From Hordeum vulgare subsp. vulgare (lineage: Eukaryota > Streptophyta > Magnoliopsida > Poales > Poaceae): a DNA stretch of 64,000 bases. The DNA lies in the NCBI RefSeq assembly GCF_904849725.1, contig NC_058518.1, forward strand, positions 213,602,741 to 213,666,740, read 5' to 3'. A program made the translations under genes and the position numbers. Below, one piece after another: positions 1 through 12,515 of this stretch. Under the pieces are notes generated by a model, which ran no database searches, was not told the DNA's origin, and saw nothing but the letters and a program-made list of their open reading frames with translations. How positions within the stretch are numbered: the stretch's first letter is position 1; every line of letters starts with the position of its first letter.

Positions 1-1117
1 ACTCAATTCTTTCGAGAGAAACTCCTTCTCAAGAAAAGCTCCGTTTTTAGCAAAAAAACACTTTGCCCTCGGATTTGTGATAGAAGGTATACCCAACTGT
101 CTCTTTTGGGTAACCTATGAAGACGCACTTTTATGCTTTGGGTTCCAGATTTTCAGGCTGAAGCTTTTTGACATAAGCATCACATCCCCAAACTTTAAGA
201 AATGACAACTTTGGTCTTTTGCTATACCACAGTTCGTAGGGTGTCGTCTCAACGGATTTTGATGGTGCCCTATTTAAAGTGAATGCGGCTGTCTCTAATG
301 CATAACCCCAAAACAATAACGGCAAATCGGTAAGAGACATCATAGATCGCACCATTTGTAACAAAGTACGGTTACGAAGTTCGGACACATCATTACGCCG
401 TGGTGTTCCAGGAGGTGTCAATTATGAAACAATTCCACATTGTCTTAAGTGAGCAACCAACTCAAAACTCAGATATTCACCCCCACGATCACACCGTAGG
501 AACTTGATCTTCTTGTTACGATGATTTTCAACTTCACTCTGAAATTGCTTGAACTTCTCAAATGTTTCAGACTTGTGTTTCATCAAGTAGACATATCCAT
601 ACCTACTTAAATCGCCAGTGAAGGTGAGAAAGTAACGATATCCGCCACGCGCCTCTACACTCATGGGACCGCACACATCGGTATGTATGATTTCCAACAA
701 GTCACTTGCACGCTCCATTGTTTCGGAGAATGGAGTCTTAGTCATCTTGCCCATGAGGCATGGTTCACACGTGTCAAGTGATTCAAAGTCAAGTGACTCC
801 AAAAGTCCATCGGAATGGAGTTTCTTCATGTGCTTTACACCAATATGACCTAAGCGGCAGTGCCACAAAAACTTGGTGCTATCATTGTTAACTCTACATC
901 TTTTGGTCTCAATGTTACGTATATTTGTATCATCGCTATCAAGATTCAATATGAACAATCCTGTCACATTGGGTGCATGACCATAAAAGATATTACTCAT
1001 AGAAATAGAACAACCATTATTCTCTGACTTAAACGAGTAACCGTCTCGCAATAAACAAGATCCAAATATAATGTTCATGCTTAACGCAGGCACTAAATAA
1101 CAATTATTTAAGTTCAT
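1..1117 (-). pseudogene. Copia GAG-pre-integrase and integrase core, partial
   Basis: Minus-strand frame open from 1117 to a TAA at 422-424, then continuing in the same frame to another TAA at 131-133 and on to the window edge. The first part has the GAG-pre-integrase zinc motif (WHCRLGHIG followed by CEPCLMGK). The integrase core follows, with the first catalytic Asp in IHTDVCGP, the second in RCDRGGEY and the Glu in NDVSELRNR. Integrase inserts the cDNA into host DNA. The TAA at 422 sits where the family has Gln (CAA), so it looks like a C-to-T change. The C-terminal part of integrase is beyond position 1. Confidence 0.88.
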
Positions 1118-1308
1118 AACTAATCCTGATGTAACTGAAGTGAAACTCTCCCGACGGCGATTGCATCAACCTTGGAACCATTTCCCATGCACATCGTCAC
1201 TTCATCCTTCACCAGCCTTCGTTTATTCCGTAGTTCCTATTTTGAGTTGCAAATATGAGCAACAGAATAGGTATCAAATACCCAGGCACTACTACGCAAG
1301 TTGGTTAA
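1118..1308 (-). pseudogene. Copia aspartic protease remnant
   Basis: This stretch joins gag to the GAG-pre-integrase region. Read on the minus strand it gives WVFDTYSVAHICNSK, matching the Copia protease active-site region, which should read DTGS. The Gly after D-T is replaced by Tyr, which would abolish catalysis. A stop directly precedes the domain (1309-1311), another follows the ICNSK motif and another lies near 1120. The protease would cut the Gag-Pol polyprotein; this copy cannot. Confidence 0.75.
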
Positions 1309-2202
1309 CTACACATCAATAACACGTATATCGAATATACCTGATTTTTTCTTGGCCGCCTTCTTGTCAGCCAAATACTTGGGGCAGTTGCGCTTCCAGT
1401 GACCCAGTCCCTTGCAATAATAACACTCTGTTTCAGGCTTAGGCCCAGCCTTGGGTTTCTTCATCGGATTGGCAATAAACTTGTCGTTCTTCTTGGAGTT
1501 ACCCTTCTTGCCTTTGCTGTTTATCTTGAAACTAGTGGTATTATTGACTATCAACACTTGATGCTCTTTCCGGAGTTCTTACTCTGCGACTTTCAGCATC
1601 ACGAATAACTCGCCGGGTGACTTGTTCATTCCTTGCATGTTATAGTTCAACACAAAACTCTTGTAGCTTGGTGGCAGTGATTGAAGAATTCTGTCATTGA
1701 TAGCCTCTTGCGGGAGTTCAATCCCCAGCTCAGCTAGACGGTTTGAGTACCCAGACATTTTGAGCACATGTTCACTGACAGACGGATTCTCCTCCATCTT
1801 GCAAGCATAGAATTTATCGAAGGTCTCATACCTCTTGATCCGGGCGTTCTTCTGAAAGATAAACTTCAACTCCTGGAACATCTCATACGCTCGATGACGC
1901 TCAAAGCGACATTGAAGTCCTGGCTCTAAGCCATACAAGACTGCACATTGAACTACTGAGTAGTCCTCCTTACGCGTTAACCAAGCGTTCTTAACATCTT
2001 GGTCAGCTGTAGCGGGTGGTTCATCTCCTAGCGCAGCATTAAGGATATAATCCTTCTTCCCAGCTTGCAGGAGCAACTTAAGATTACAAGCCCAGTCTAC
2101 AAAGTTGCTTCCATCATCTTTCGACTTAGCTTTCTCTAGGAACGTATTAAAATTCACGGTGACTATTGCGTGAGCCATTGATCTACAACAAAAATATTTC
2201 AA
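1309..2202 (-). pseudogene. Copia gag (UBN2-type) with zinc knuckle
   Basis: Gag forms the virus-like particle and binds the element RNA. Translation starts at an ATG at 2202 or, a few codons in, at the Met of MAHAIVTVNF, which fits the usual start of this family better. The first 207 codons are a UBN2-type gag domain; a TAA at 1579-1581 ends it, and the same frame then continues to 1309. The downstream part is Lys/Asn-rich and holds a CCHC knuckle, CYYCKGLGHWKRNC (C-x2-C-x4-H-x4-C). Because the frame is kept across the stop, a single point mutation broke gag. It lies about 1.2 kb downstream of the primer site. Confidence 0.9.
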
Positions 2203-3418
2203 AGTGGACTTAGACTATGTTCAAGATAATTAGAGTTTAACTAATCAAATTACTTGCTAAACTCCCACTCAAAAAGTACATCTCTCTAGTCATTTGAGTG
2301 GTACATGATCCAAATTCACTAACTCAAGTCTGATCATCACGAGAGTTGAGAATAGTTTCAGTGGTAAGCATCTCTATGCTAATCATATCAACTATACGAT
2401 TCATGCTCGACCTTTTGGTCTCATGTGTTCTGAGGCCATGTCTGCACATGCGAGGCTCGTCAAACTTAACCCGAGTGTTCCGCGTGTGCAACTGTTTTGC
2501 ACCCGTTGTATGTGAACGTTGAGTCTATCACACCCGATTATCACGTGGTGTCTTGAAATGACGAACTATCGCAATGGTGCACAGTCGGGGAGAACACAAT
2601 TTCATCTTGAAATTTTAGTGAGAGATCGACTTATGATGGTACCGTCGTTCTAAGAAAAATAAGGTGCATAAAAGTATTAACATCACATGCAATTCATAAG
2701 TGACATGATATGGCCATCATCTTGTGCTTCTTGATCTCCATCACTCAAGCACCGGCATGATCTTCTTGTCACCGGCGCCACACCATGATCTCCATCAACG
2801 TGTCGCCATCGAGGTTGTCGTGCTATCTATGCTATTACAACTAAACCTACAACCTAGCAATATAGTAAACGCATCGGCAAACACAAATGTTAGTTTAAAG
2901 GCAACCCTATGGCTCCTGCCGGTTGCCGTAGCATCGACGTGCAAGTCGATATTAACTATTACAACATGATCATCTCATACATCCAACATATCATGTCACG
3001 TCATTGGCCATACCATATCACAAGCATACCCTGCAAAAACAAGTTAGACGTCCTCTAATTTGTTGTTGCATGTTTTACGTGGCTGCTATGGGTATCTAGT
3101 ATGATCGCATCTTACTTACGCAAAAACCACAACGAAGATGTGCAAATTGCTATTTAACCTCTCCAAGGACCGCCTCGGTCAAAACCAATTCAACTAAAGT
3201 TGAAGAAACAAGCACCCGCCAGTCATCTTTATGCAACGAGGTTGCATGTCAATCGATGAAACTAGTCTCTCGTAAGCGTACGAGTTATGTCGGTCCGGGC
3301 CGCTTCAATCCAACCATACCGCTGAATCGAGAAAAGACTAAGAAGGGCAGCAAATCGAAAATCACCGTCCACAAAACCTTTTGTGTTCTTCTCGAGATAA
3401 CATCTACGCATGAACCTA
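2203..3418 (-). other. Untranslated leader of the Copia element
   Basis: About 1.2 kb between the primer-binding site and gag with no coherent ORF on either strand. A long leader is typical of the BARE/Angela group, where it holds packaging and dimerisation signals; I cannot point to these signals here. Confidence 0.7.
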
Positions 3419-3431
3419 GCTCATGATGCCA
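3419..3431 (-). promoter_or_regulatory. Primer-binding site, tRNA-Met type, imperfect
   Basis: Immediately inside the 5' LTR the minus strand reads TGGCATCATGAGC. The usual Copia primer site complementary to the 3' end of initiator tRNA-Met is TGGTATCAGAGC, so this copy carries a substitution and a small insertion. Its position next to the LTR confirms LTR orientation and boundary. Confidence 0.75.
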
Positions 3432-3432
3432 C

Positions 3433-5254
3433 TGTTGGGAAACGTTGCATGGGAAACAAATTTTTTCCTACGCACGAAAAGATCTATCATGGTGATGTCC
3501 ATCTATGAGTGGAGATTTGGATCTACATATCCTTGTAGATCACACAAAAAGAAGTGTTAATAAACGCGGTTGATGTAGTGGAACGTCTTCATGTCCCTCG
3601 AACCGTCCCACGAACCGTCCCGCGATCTGTCCCACGACCCGTTCCGATCTAGCGCCGAACGGACGGCACCTCCGCGTTCAGCACACGTATAGCTTGACGA
3701 TGATCTCAGCCTTCTTGATCCAGCAAGCAAGACGGAGAAGTAGATGAGTTCTCCGGCAGCATGACGGCGCTCCGGTGGTGGTGATGATCTACTCCTGTAG
3801 GGCTCCGCCCGAGCTCCGCAGAAATCCGATCTAGAGGAGGAACTGTGTGGTTTAGGCTAGAGTTTAACGTGGCAAAGTTGTGTCTCAAAAATCCCTAAAC
3901 CTCCACTATATATAGGAGGAAGGGGGAGGGACTAGCCTTGAGGCACAAGGCCTCAAGGGTGCACCAGCACTAGGGAGGAGGAGGACTCCTCCTGCAATTC
4001 GGTTTGGGAAGGAGGAGTCCTCCTCTTCCTTCCCACCTCCCTCTTTCCCTTTTCCTTTTCTTTCCTTTTTGGTATTTTTCTTACGTGGCGCCATGGGATC
4101 CTTGGGCTGACTCCACTAGCCCACTAAGGACTTGTGGCGCCACCCTAGGGCCTTGGGCTCACTCCCGGGTGGGTGGTCCCCTCCCGGTGAACTCCCGGAA
4201 CCCATTCGTCACTCCCGGTACACTACCGGAATTGCCCGAAAGTTTCCGGTGACCAAATGAAACCATCCTATATATCAATCATCGTTTCCGAACCATTCTG
4301 GAAACCCTCATGATGTTTGTGATCTCATCCGGGACTCCGGACAACATTCGTTAACCACACATATAACTCAGCTATACTAAAACATCATCGAACCTTAAGT
4401 GTGCAGACCCTGCGGATTCGAGAACTATGTAGACATGACCCGAGACTCTCCTCAGTAAATATCCAATAGCGGGACCTAGATGCCCATATTGGATCCTACA
4501 TATTCTCCGAAGATCTTATCGGTTGAACCTCAGTGTCAAGGATTCATATAATCCCCTATGTCATTCCCTTTGTGCTTCGGTATGTTACTTGCCCGAGATT
4601 CGATCGTCGATATCCGCATACCTATTTCAATCTCGTTACCGACAAGTCTCTTTACTTGTTCCGTAATACAAGATCCCATGACTTACACTTAGTCACATTG
4701 CTTGCAAGGCTTGTGTGTGATGTCGTATTACCGAGTGGGCCCCGAGATACCTCTCCGTCACACGGAGTGACAAATCCCAGTCTTGATCCATACTAACTCA
4801 ATGGACACCTTCGGAGATACCTGTAGAACACCTTTATAGTCACCCAGTTACGTTGTGACGTTTTATGCACACAAGGTATTCCTCCGATGCCAGTGAGTTA
4901 TATGATCTCATGGTCATAGGAATAAATACTTGACACGCAGAAAACAATAGCAATAAAATGACACGATCAATATGCTACGTTCGTAGTTTGGGTCTAGTCC
5001 ATCACATGATTTTCCTAATGATGTGATCCATTTATCAAGCAACAACACTTGCACATAGTCAGAAAACCTTGACTATCCTTGATCAACTGGCTAGCCAACT
5101 AGAGGCTTGCTAGGGAAATTGTTTTGTCTATGTACCCACACATGTATCTATGTTTTCATTCAATACAATTATAGCATGGATAATAAACGATTATCTTTAA
5201 ACAAGAAACATAATAATAACGATTTATCAGTGCCTCTAGGGCATATTTCCAACA
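3433..5254 (-). repeat. 5' LTR of the BARE/Angela-type element
   Basis: On the minus strand the LTR begins TGTTGGAAATATGCCCTAG at 5254 and ends CGTTTCCCAACA at 3433, giving TG...CA ends and the short inverted repeat TGTTGG/CCAACA. Its 1822 bp agrees with the roughly 1.8 kb known for BARE1-group LTRs. The primer site follows directly. The other LTR is outside the window, so divergence cannot be measured. Confidence 0.88.
3906..3915 (-). promoter_or_regulatory. TATA box in the BARE/Angela LTR
   Basis: CTATATATAG lies mid-LTR and precedes a short pyrimidine/purine leader on the minus strand. BARE1 LTRs are known to promote transcription from TATA boxes inside the LTR; this is the best TATA match here. 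Confidence 0.6.
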
Positions 5255-8194
5255 TGTATTTCATAGCATAATTATTGACTTCATTTGCATGCGTAGGGAA
5301 TCACAAACCATAACACCAATATTCTTACTAGAGCATAAGTACTAATCAACATAACTCACATATTACTATCTTTCTATGGCAAAACCATTGCAAAGAATCA
5401 AACTTAATATTCAATGATCTTCATGAAAGTTCTTATTATATCTTTCCTGAACATTCATCACTTTGGGAATAATTTTCATTTCAAGCAAACTAGCAAGGTG
5501 GCCCTCGCAATTGCGAGAGTATCATGTTTTAACCTGTCGAACGTGTTAATATGTTTATAATTTTCCACGATCTATGTTTTTCTCTAATTCATCATTCATT
5601 GTATAATAGACAACATTAGGCTCGATACATGTTATAAGGTGTAACAGTGACCTTTAATTTGTATAAAGATCTCATTGTTCTGCTAATACAAAACACAAAA
5701 GAAGTTTGCATTAAATCTAATGATACTATTTTTCTTCCCCTAATATATTTATACAATTAGGAGTTGGGTTGCAAGTACACCAAGCGAAGTGCCCACAACC
5801 CTCGTTGCCCGCTAGATTGATTGTCACATGTTCTTGTATATGTATGCATGCCTACTCCTCTATGCCATTTTATGCATGGCTACGGAAAGTAATCCGATTA
5901 TGTTCAACCGAGCCTCTTGTCATGGTTCTTGCTTGCATGTATAATTGGATCTATCCTTTAAATCAAATAATATTATATGGATACAATTGCTCTATACGAT
6001 TCTAGTTTTTGTTATTGAATGAAAATATAGTTGTAGCAATAAAAATATAATGTGCCAAGTGGCAAAACTCTGAAACTTTTTAAAATAATATCAACAATAA
6101 TATAATGTTCTTCAAATCCTTATGTATAATTGTTTTCATAATATTACAACTCATATTTGGAGGTAGATATTAAACCATAACGACAAAAACAATATTGATA
6201 CCACTGATTGGTGCCTAATCCAAATATTGGGGATTTTATTTCTCGCCATGACTTGACCTTTATATATCTGCAACATGGTCGTTATGACAGAAGTTATTCC
6301 CTAACTTCACCGAGACTCAAGTCCAGCGAGAACCGATGATATATCCCAGCAAGATACTAAAGTTAAATATTTTGCAAAAGATTGTGTATGAGGTAGATCA
6401 TCTAGTAGAGCCATGCTACCACATACACATCACAAATTATTCCATTTTTATGAAGGCATGTAGGATACTTGTAATTTAAATACTATTAGAAATACAATCA
6501 ACAATGGTCGCACATCAATGTATTGTTTGATAATGGTTAATTACCATGTTAGCATGGTTAATTACTATGTTAGCATAAAATCATCGTTACAAGCTGTAAT
6601 TTTTGATTGAAGCAAAGAAAGTGAAGGCAAAAGGTTTATGTTTAGGCATAAAAACATTAGTTCAGCCCAATACAATTAATCAAGTGTTTATTATGTCTAT
6701 TTAATGCACTATACAAAGATTCAAACGACAAAAAGTGCTACAAACAGAAAAATGAAGAAGTCATTCAAACCCGCATAATTAGAAATATAGTAATTTTTTG
6801 ACTACATTAGTATGTGACTCATACATACGTCAAAGCCCATTTTTCTCTATATAAAAGCCATATGGTCTATAATTCAAAACAAATTAGTATATTTTCCCCA
6901 CCAAATTATTATTTCTTATTTACTTTAACTAATAGTGAGATTAACTCCCTGATTTGCCACGTGTGTAGCATCTAAAGATCTCCTCATATACACACGTTGC
7001 ATCCAACAAAAGTGGAGTGTATTTGAAATAAGATCCATATGTTTGATAGATAATGGACATATTGCCTACTGGAAGCTGGTCAAAAGGCTAGTTATTGTTG
7101 AATCTTTCGTTTCCACTCTTCAAAATTCTTGAATTCTTGAATGAACCAAACTTCTGCTCAATAAAAATGTAACGCTCCAAGACATGTCATCTTTCTATGA
7201 CTATTGGACTGAACCGAGATAACAGAATTTCTAAGATCTGATGGATACATATAATTGATAACACGTGATTGCCCCATCGCATGGCGGATTCCAGCCGATT
7301 AAAGTTATCATCCCTTGCCTCCTCTAGTATGGATTGGTTCATGATTTTTCTATCAATTCCTGCTTCAATGATTGAACAACTTCAATTTTGTAAAGATTTT
7401 TCGGAAAAGCCAGATGATAAACGTACAGAGACAATTTCTACAGATTTACAGTGGCAGCAGATCATATCCCTCATGCAATTGCTCTTTGCCTAGATGCACA
7501 TGTACGAATGATTTTATATGTGATTATCCAAAACCATGTCGTAGCATGACATGCTGGACCACACCAATGTTCATCCGTCATCACGGCTGGCTGCGCCATC
7601 GTAATCAAGTTGTATTGTCTAGTGAACGGATAACATGATTGTAGTCGGTGCAGTCAAACCCGATCGAGCGAGGGGAACTGCAAATTTACGACAGACAGAC
7701 CAATGAAACTTGTGCGCTACTAGGATAAGATGCATGATCGGTAGGTGTAACTGAACCTATAATTCCCTATGACGTGCTATATAGACAGGGATTTTCAGTT
7801 CCCATCGCCCCGGTGCAGTCATACTTTTGTTTTAGGGTAGGTGCAGCCATACTTTAAGGTAGGGAGTTTTTTTAGGAGATCAAGTTCTTGATTTTTTTTA
7901 AGGAGATTGAAAACTATCTTTTCAAGGAGAATGAGAGAGTAGAGGTAGACACAAACAGATGCATCCAGAAAATATGAGATGAAACGTTTTGTTTTCTAAG
8001 ATGGCATAGGTGGGTAATTTAAGTCAACTTTAATGCCAAAGATATATTATGAAAATCTAAAGGCTATCGTTTGTGTCACGTTAAACTAATGGTCGGATCT
8101 TTGTGATTATTGTGGGATTTTCTAGCGACTTCCTCTATTTTTTATCCGTATTTTACTTTTAGTAGATAATAGATAGATAGATTGTCAATGCAAA
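5255..8194. other. Unassigned AT-rich DNA
   Basis: Nearly 3 kb without a recognisable ORF, LTR end or terminal inverted repeat. It is AT-rich and holds a 21-bp tandem duplication at 6533 and an isolated TATA-like TCTATATAAAAGC near 6846. It lies between the outer LTR end of the Copia element and the 3' non-coding part of the Sabrina-like element, whose 3' LTR should lie on this side but is missing. It may be host intergenic DNA, a deletion junction, or a TE family I do not recognise. Confidence 0.5.
6533..6574. repeat. 21-bp tandem duplication
   Basis: Two adjacent 21-bp units, ATGGTTAATTACCATGTTAG plus C, differing by one base (ACCATG in the first, ACTATG in the second). Looks like a simple replication-slippage duplication. 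Confidence 0.85.
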
Positions 8195-9452
8195 TAACAA
8201 GCTCTCAAATAAATATAAAGTGAAGAACGAGAGCACAAGTTTCTTTAAAGTTTTAAAATCTCAAAATTATATAAGTGAAGCAAGAGAGGATTTCTTCAAA
8301 ATTTCAGCAACTTCCAAAATAATCCAAGTGAAGCATGAGAGCAAATTTCTTCAAAATAACAGCACCACCGAGGTCAAAAAGATACAAGTGAAGTACTTGA
8401 GCAATTCCATGGCTCAAAAAATAAGTGAAGCATAAAGAGCGATTCTAACAAATCATAGCATAATTTGTCTCTCTCAAATGGGTGTGTCCAACAAGGTTTA
8501 TTATGATAAACTAATCAACAAAGAAAGCATGATAAGATATGCTCCAAGCAAAATTCATGATATGTGACGAATAAAAATATAGCTCCAAGCAAAATTACCG
8601 ATGGTTTTTAGAAGAAAGAGGGGATGCCTTTCGGGGCATCCCCAAGCCTAGCTGCTTGGTACTCCTTAGATATTGCCTTGGGGTGCCATGGGGCATTCCC
8701 ATGCTTAGCCTTTTATCACTCCTTATTCCTTCATCCATCGTGGTCTCACTCAAAACATGAAAACTTCAACCACACAAAACTCAACAAAATTTTCATGAGA
8801 TCCGTTAGTATAAGAAAACAAAACTTTACTATAGGTACTACTGAAAACCTATTCCAATTTTGTTTTTGCATTATACCTACTGTATTCTAACTTTTCCATG
8901 GCTTAGCCCCCCCCCCCCCCCCGCGATGTAAACCATAGAATCATTAAAATAAACACATAATGCAAAGAAAACATAATCTTTTAAAAATAGAAAAGTGTGT
9001 AAAGATTCAAAATTTACTCATACTTCTGTAACTCCAAAAATTCTGAAAATTCTGTACAGTGTAGGGAATTTGTATATTAAAATTGTGGAAAACATTGAGA
9101 CACTTTTGATGTTTATGTGAATTTTAGGATTTTTTCTACTGGACGCAAAAGTTTCTGTTTTTCAACAGGATTAAAGCAACTAACACCACACATGATTCCA
9201 AAGGCTTTACTTGGCACAAACACTAAACAAAATAGAAAAAACACAATTGTAACAGTAGAATAATTGTGCAAACACTCAAGAATACAAAGCAAAAATAAAA
9301 ATAAATTTTATTCATTGGGTTGACTTCCAACAAGCGCTATCGTTTTACGCCCCTAGCTAGGCATATAGCATAGATTTTGAGTGATGTCATCCTTAGTGAT
9401 TGATTCATAGGTTGCCTTCATGATTGATTCATATAGTAATTTAATTTTAGTT
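8195..9452 (-). other. 3' non-coding region of the Sabrina-like element
   Basis: Contains degenerate AAGTGAAGCA-type direct repeats (8215-8430) and a GGGGCATCCCCAAGC-type motif twice (around 8633 and 8690). No coding potential. Such a region downstream of protease is usual for this group; here it stops without reaching a polypurine tract or 3' LTR. Confidence 0.6.
8907..8922. repeat. C16 homopolymer
   Basis: An uninterrupted run of 16 C. True length is uncertain in any assembly because such runs are error-prone. Confidence 0.95.
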
Positions 9453-9982
9453 CTAGGGGAGTGTTCCATGCCTTAGTGGAAACTGAAATTTAATATTCCC
9501 TTCTTTCATATCTATCACGGCCCCTATAGTACGTAAGAACGGTCTACCAAAAATTATTGGACAAGACAGATTGCACTCAATATCAAGAAAAATAAAATCT
9601 ATGGGCACATAATTCCTATTTGCAATAATAAGAACATCATTAATTCTTCTCACAGGTTTTTAATAGTAGAATATGCCAAGTGTAAATTGAGAGGACATTC
9701 TTTAATATTGGTGAGACCAAGCACATCACAAAGAGATTTCGGAATTGTGGAAACGCTAGCACCCAAATCACATAAAGCGTAACACACAAAATTCTTGATT
9801 TTGATCTTAATGGTGGGTTCCCATTCATCATGTAGTTTTCTAGGAATTGAAATCTCTAGCTCTAACCTTTTTTCTAAAGCTTTTATTACCGCATCCAAAA
9901 TATGTTTAGTAAAAGCTCTATTTTGTTCATACGGATTGGGTGAATTTATCATAGATTGCAACATAGAAATACACCCAATCAA
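9453..9982 (-). pseudogene. Gypsy retropepsin-like protease (Sabrina-like)
   Basis: Two overlapping minus-strand frames (9982-9650 and 9653-9453) together give a retroviral-type aspartic protease. The catalytic loop is CDLGASVSTIP (D-L-G in place of D-T-G, usual in this Gypsy group), and the second conserved part is CPIIFGRPFLRTIGAVIDM. A frameshift at about 9650 separates them. It would release gag from the polyprotein. The coding sequence ends soon after without RT or integrase. Confidence 0.85.
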
Positions 9983-11650
9983 AGGCCAGCTACAAAAATT
10001 AAAATTTTTTGCAATCCAAAATATTGTGCATCACTAGCTAAAGTTTTGATCTCTTCAATCCCACTTTTATCATTTTTTTCATTAAGATTTTCACCCTCCA
10101 AATCATTGGAACTCCCTATAGCTAAAGTTAACTCTCCCTGAGCTCCCTCATCATTAATTTGAACATTATTAAATGGGGAATCAATAGAAGAAACACCAAT
10201 CATTTTTATCTACTCATGATTATTAAACAGGAAAACAGTCTTTCTAGATATTCTCTTTTAGCTCTAAGCATAGCTGCTCTTTTCTTACTTTCATCTATGG
10301 AAACATATAAAAAATTGATTGTTTGATTAATGTCAACCTTAGGGGAAACAATATTCTTGAGATTTCCTACATCATGCGAAATTCTATCTATGCTTCTAGA
10401 CATATCATCAATCTTACTCAACTTTTCTTCTATCGTGGTATTGAAAGCTTTTTTGCACATTGTTAAATTCCTAAATATTACTCAATATCATAGGGTATCC
10501 TAGATTTATTATTATGAGAATTACCATTGGAATTACCATAATTATTTGAAGAACTTCGAGGATACGGCCTAGGATCATAATTGTTCCTATAAGAATTATG
10601 ATTAAAATTATTTCACAAGACAAAATTCAAATCAACGGGATAATTATTTTGCTCAATCAAAGTAGACAAAGGCACATAATTAGGATCAATAGGAGCATGC
10701 TTACTAGCAACCAACTTCACAAGAGCATCAACTTTTTTCACTCAAAGCATCAATTTCTTCAATAGAATTAACCTCTTAACTAGTAGGAGCTCTTTCAGCA
10801 TGTGATTGTGAATAACTAGCCATAATATTATCAAGCAATTTACTAGCATCACCCAAATTAATTTCCATAAAAGTACCATCCATGGCGGAATCTAAAAGAT
10901 TTCTACAAACGAAATTCAATCTCGCATAAAAAAAATGTATGATCATCCACGAATTCAAACCATGAGTTGGGCAGTTTCTTATCATTATTTTGATATTTCC
11001 CAAGATTGGGCAACAAGCTCATGCTAAAGTTGTTCTAAATTCATAATCCGATTTCTAAGAGAAATAACTTTCGCGGGAGGAAAATAATTTGTGATAAAAG
11101 CATCCTTGCACTTGTTCCATGAATCGATACTATTTTGTGGCAAAGATGAAAACCAAATTGTAGCATGATCACACAAAGAGAACGGAAATAATTTCAGCTT
11201 CACAGTATCATTGTCCACATCTTTCTTCTTTTGCATATCACACAATTCTACGAAAGTGTTTAGATGGGACGCGGCATCCTCATTAGGAGTAATTGAAAAT
11301 TGCTCTTTCATAACAAGATTCAACAAAGAGGCATTAATATCATAAGACTCCGTACCAGTGGCGGGAGGAGCAATCGGAGTGCTAATAAAATCATTGTTGT
11401 TGGTATTGGAAAAATCACACAACTTAGTGTTTTCTTGAGTCATCGATACTACGCACGCAAGAACACAAGCAAACAAGATAACCGACAAGAAAACGACAAA
11501 TGGAAAGATGCAAAATAAATAGGCATTTTTCATGAAGTGGGGGAGAGGAAAATGAGAGGCAAATGGCAAATAATGTAATTGCAAGGAAATAATATTTGTG
11601 TGTAGGAACCTCATAGATCTTGACTTGATCTTCCCCGGCACCGACGCCAA
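9983..11650 (-). pseudogene. Gypsy gag (Sabrina-like)
   Basis: Minus-strand gag broken by several frameshifts and stops. The retrotransposon gag domain lies at 11300-11024 (AASHLNTFVELCDMQKKKD through WFSSLPQNSIDSW). It continues in another frame at 11003-10776, then an Asn-rich tract (10640-10480), a predicted coiled coil at 10460-10206 and an acidic linker to the protease. The frame opens at 11650, but the real start is probably the Met of MTQENTKLCD (about 11443), since the upstream part is leader-like and hydrophobic. Gag would form the particle. Confidence 0.8.
11633..11649 (-). promoter_or_regulatory. PBS-like motif of the Sabrina-like element
   Basis: Minus strand TGGCGTCGGTGCCGGGG, a diverged form of TGGCGCCGTTGCCGGGG, just inside the LTR end. 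The intact form is present in the Fatima-like element (44543-44559). Confidence 0.6.
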
Positions 11651-11656
11651 AAATCT

Positions 11657-12515
11657 TGCTTAGTCTCGCTGATGCGTTTGTTTCCCTCCAATCTTAAAGG
11701 GTGATGTAGCATGATGACGACTAGTATTTCCCTCAGTTAAGAAACCAAGATATCAATCCAGTAGGAAGATCCACAAGACTATGTAAACATCACGTGCACA
11801 CAACTAGAAAATCCTCGCAACCCAACGCGTGGAGGGGTTGTCAATACCTCGTGAGTAAATTAAGGATAGATTGATAGAAGCAAATAAGAGTGATAGAAAA
11901 TATAACACATCAAGGTATTTTTGGTATTTTTTGATAATATAGATTTGAAAACAAAAGAGCAAATAAAGTAGAAACGCAAATAGCGAAGTAGAGATTGGAA
12001 ATAGATGATGTAAAGTAGACCCGTGGGTCGTAGGTTTCACTAGTGTCTTCTCTCGAGAAATAGAAAAATGTGGGTAGACAAATTATTGTTGGGTAATTGA
12101 TAGAAAAGGAAATAATTATGGCGATATTCAATACAATGATCATGTATATAGGCATCACGTCCAAGATAAGTAGAGCGACTTCTGCGTGCATCTACTTCTA
12201 TTACTCCACTCATCAACCGCTAGCCAGCATGCATCTAGTGTATTGATTTCATGGAGAAATGGAGTAATGCCTTAAGAATGATGACATGATGTATACAAGA
12301 TGTATTCATGTAGGAGTAGATCCCATTCTTTTATCCTTGATAGCAACGATACATGTGTGTCATGTCTCTTCCTGTCGATGAGATTGAGCACCACAAGATT
12401 GAACCCATCACAAAGCACCTATTCCCCTTGAAAGATAAAAGGCCAAGTTGGCCAGACAAAAACCAAATATCGGAGAAGAAATATGATGCTATAATAATCA
12501 AGCATGAATATGTTT
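11657..12515 (-). repeat. Sabrina-like 5' LTR, 3' portion
   Basis: The element-internal end of the LTR reads ...GACTAAGCA on the minus strand at 11657, followed by the PBS-like motif. The sequence aligns with the 3' part of the LTR at 14459-16107 (for example GATGCATGCTNGNTAGCGGT and GGACGTGATGCCTATA). At 12515 it is cut by the inserted element; the remainder resumes at 18207. Confidence 0.85.

Larger units (their letters stand above)
1..5254 (-). mobile_element. BARE/Angela/WIS-type Copia retrotransposon, 5' part
   Basis: The element reads on the minus strand and is cut by the window start. In element order it has a 1.8-kb 5' LTR, a tRNA-Met-type primer site, a 1.2-kb leader, gag, a protease remnant and the first part of integrase. 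RT, RNase H and the 3' LTR lie outside. Gag-protease-integrase order is that of Copia elements. LTR length and the outer LTR end (TGTTGGAAATATGCCC on the minus strand) fit the BARE1/WIS/Angela group; the group is clear, the exact family is not. At least four in-frame stops show the copy is dead. The expected target duplication partner of TGTAT (5255-5259) is outside the window. Confidence 0.9.

Noticed and set aside
7269..7493. Short open frames, with a minus-strand stretch resembling a protein segment
   Set aside because: Too short, frame not kept on either side, no splice sites or homologue recognised.
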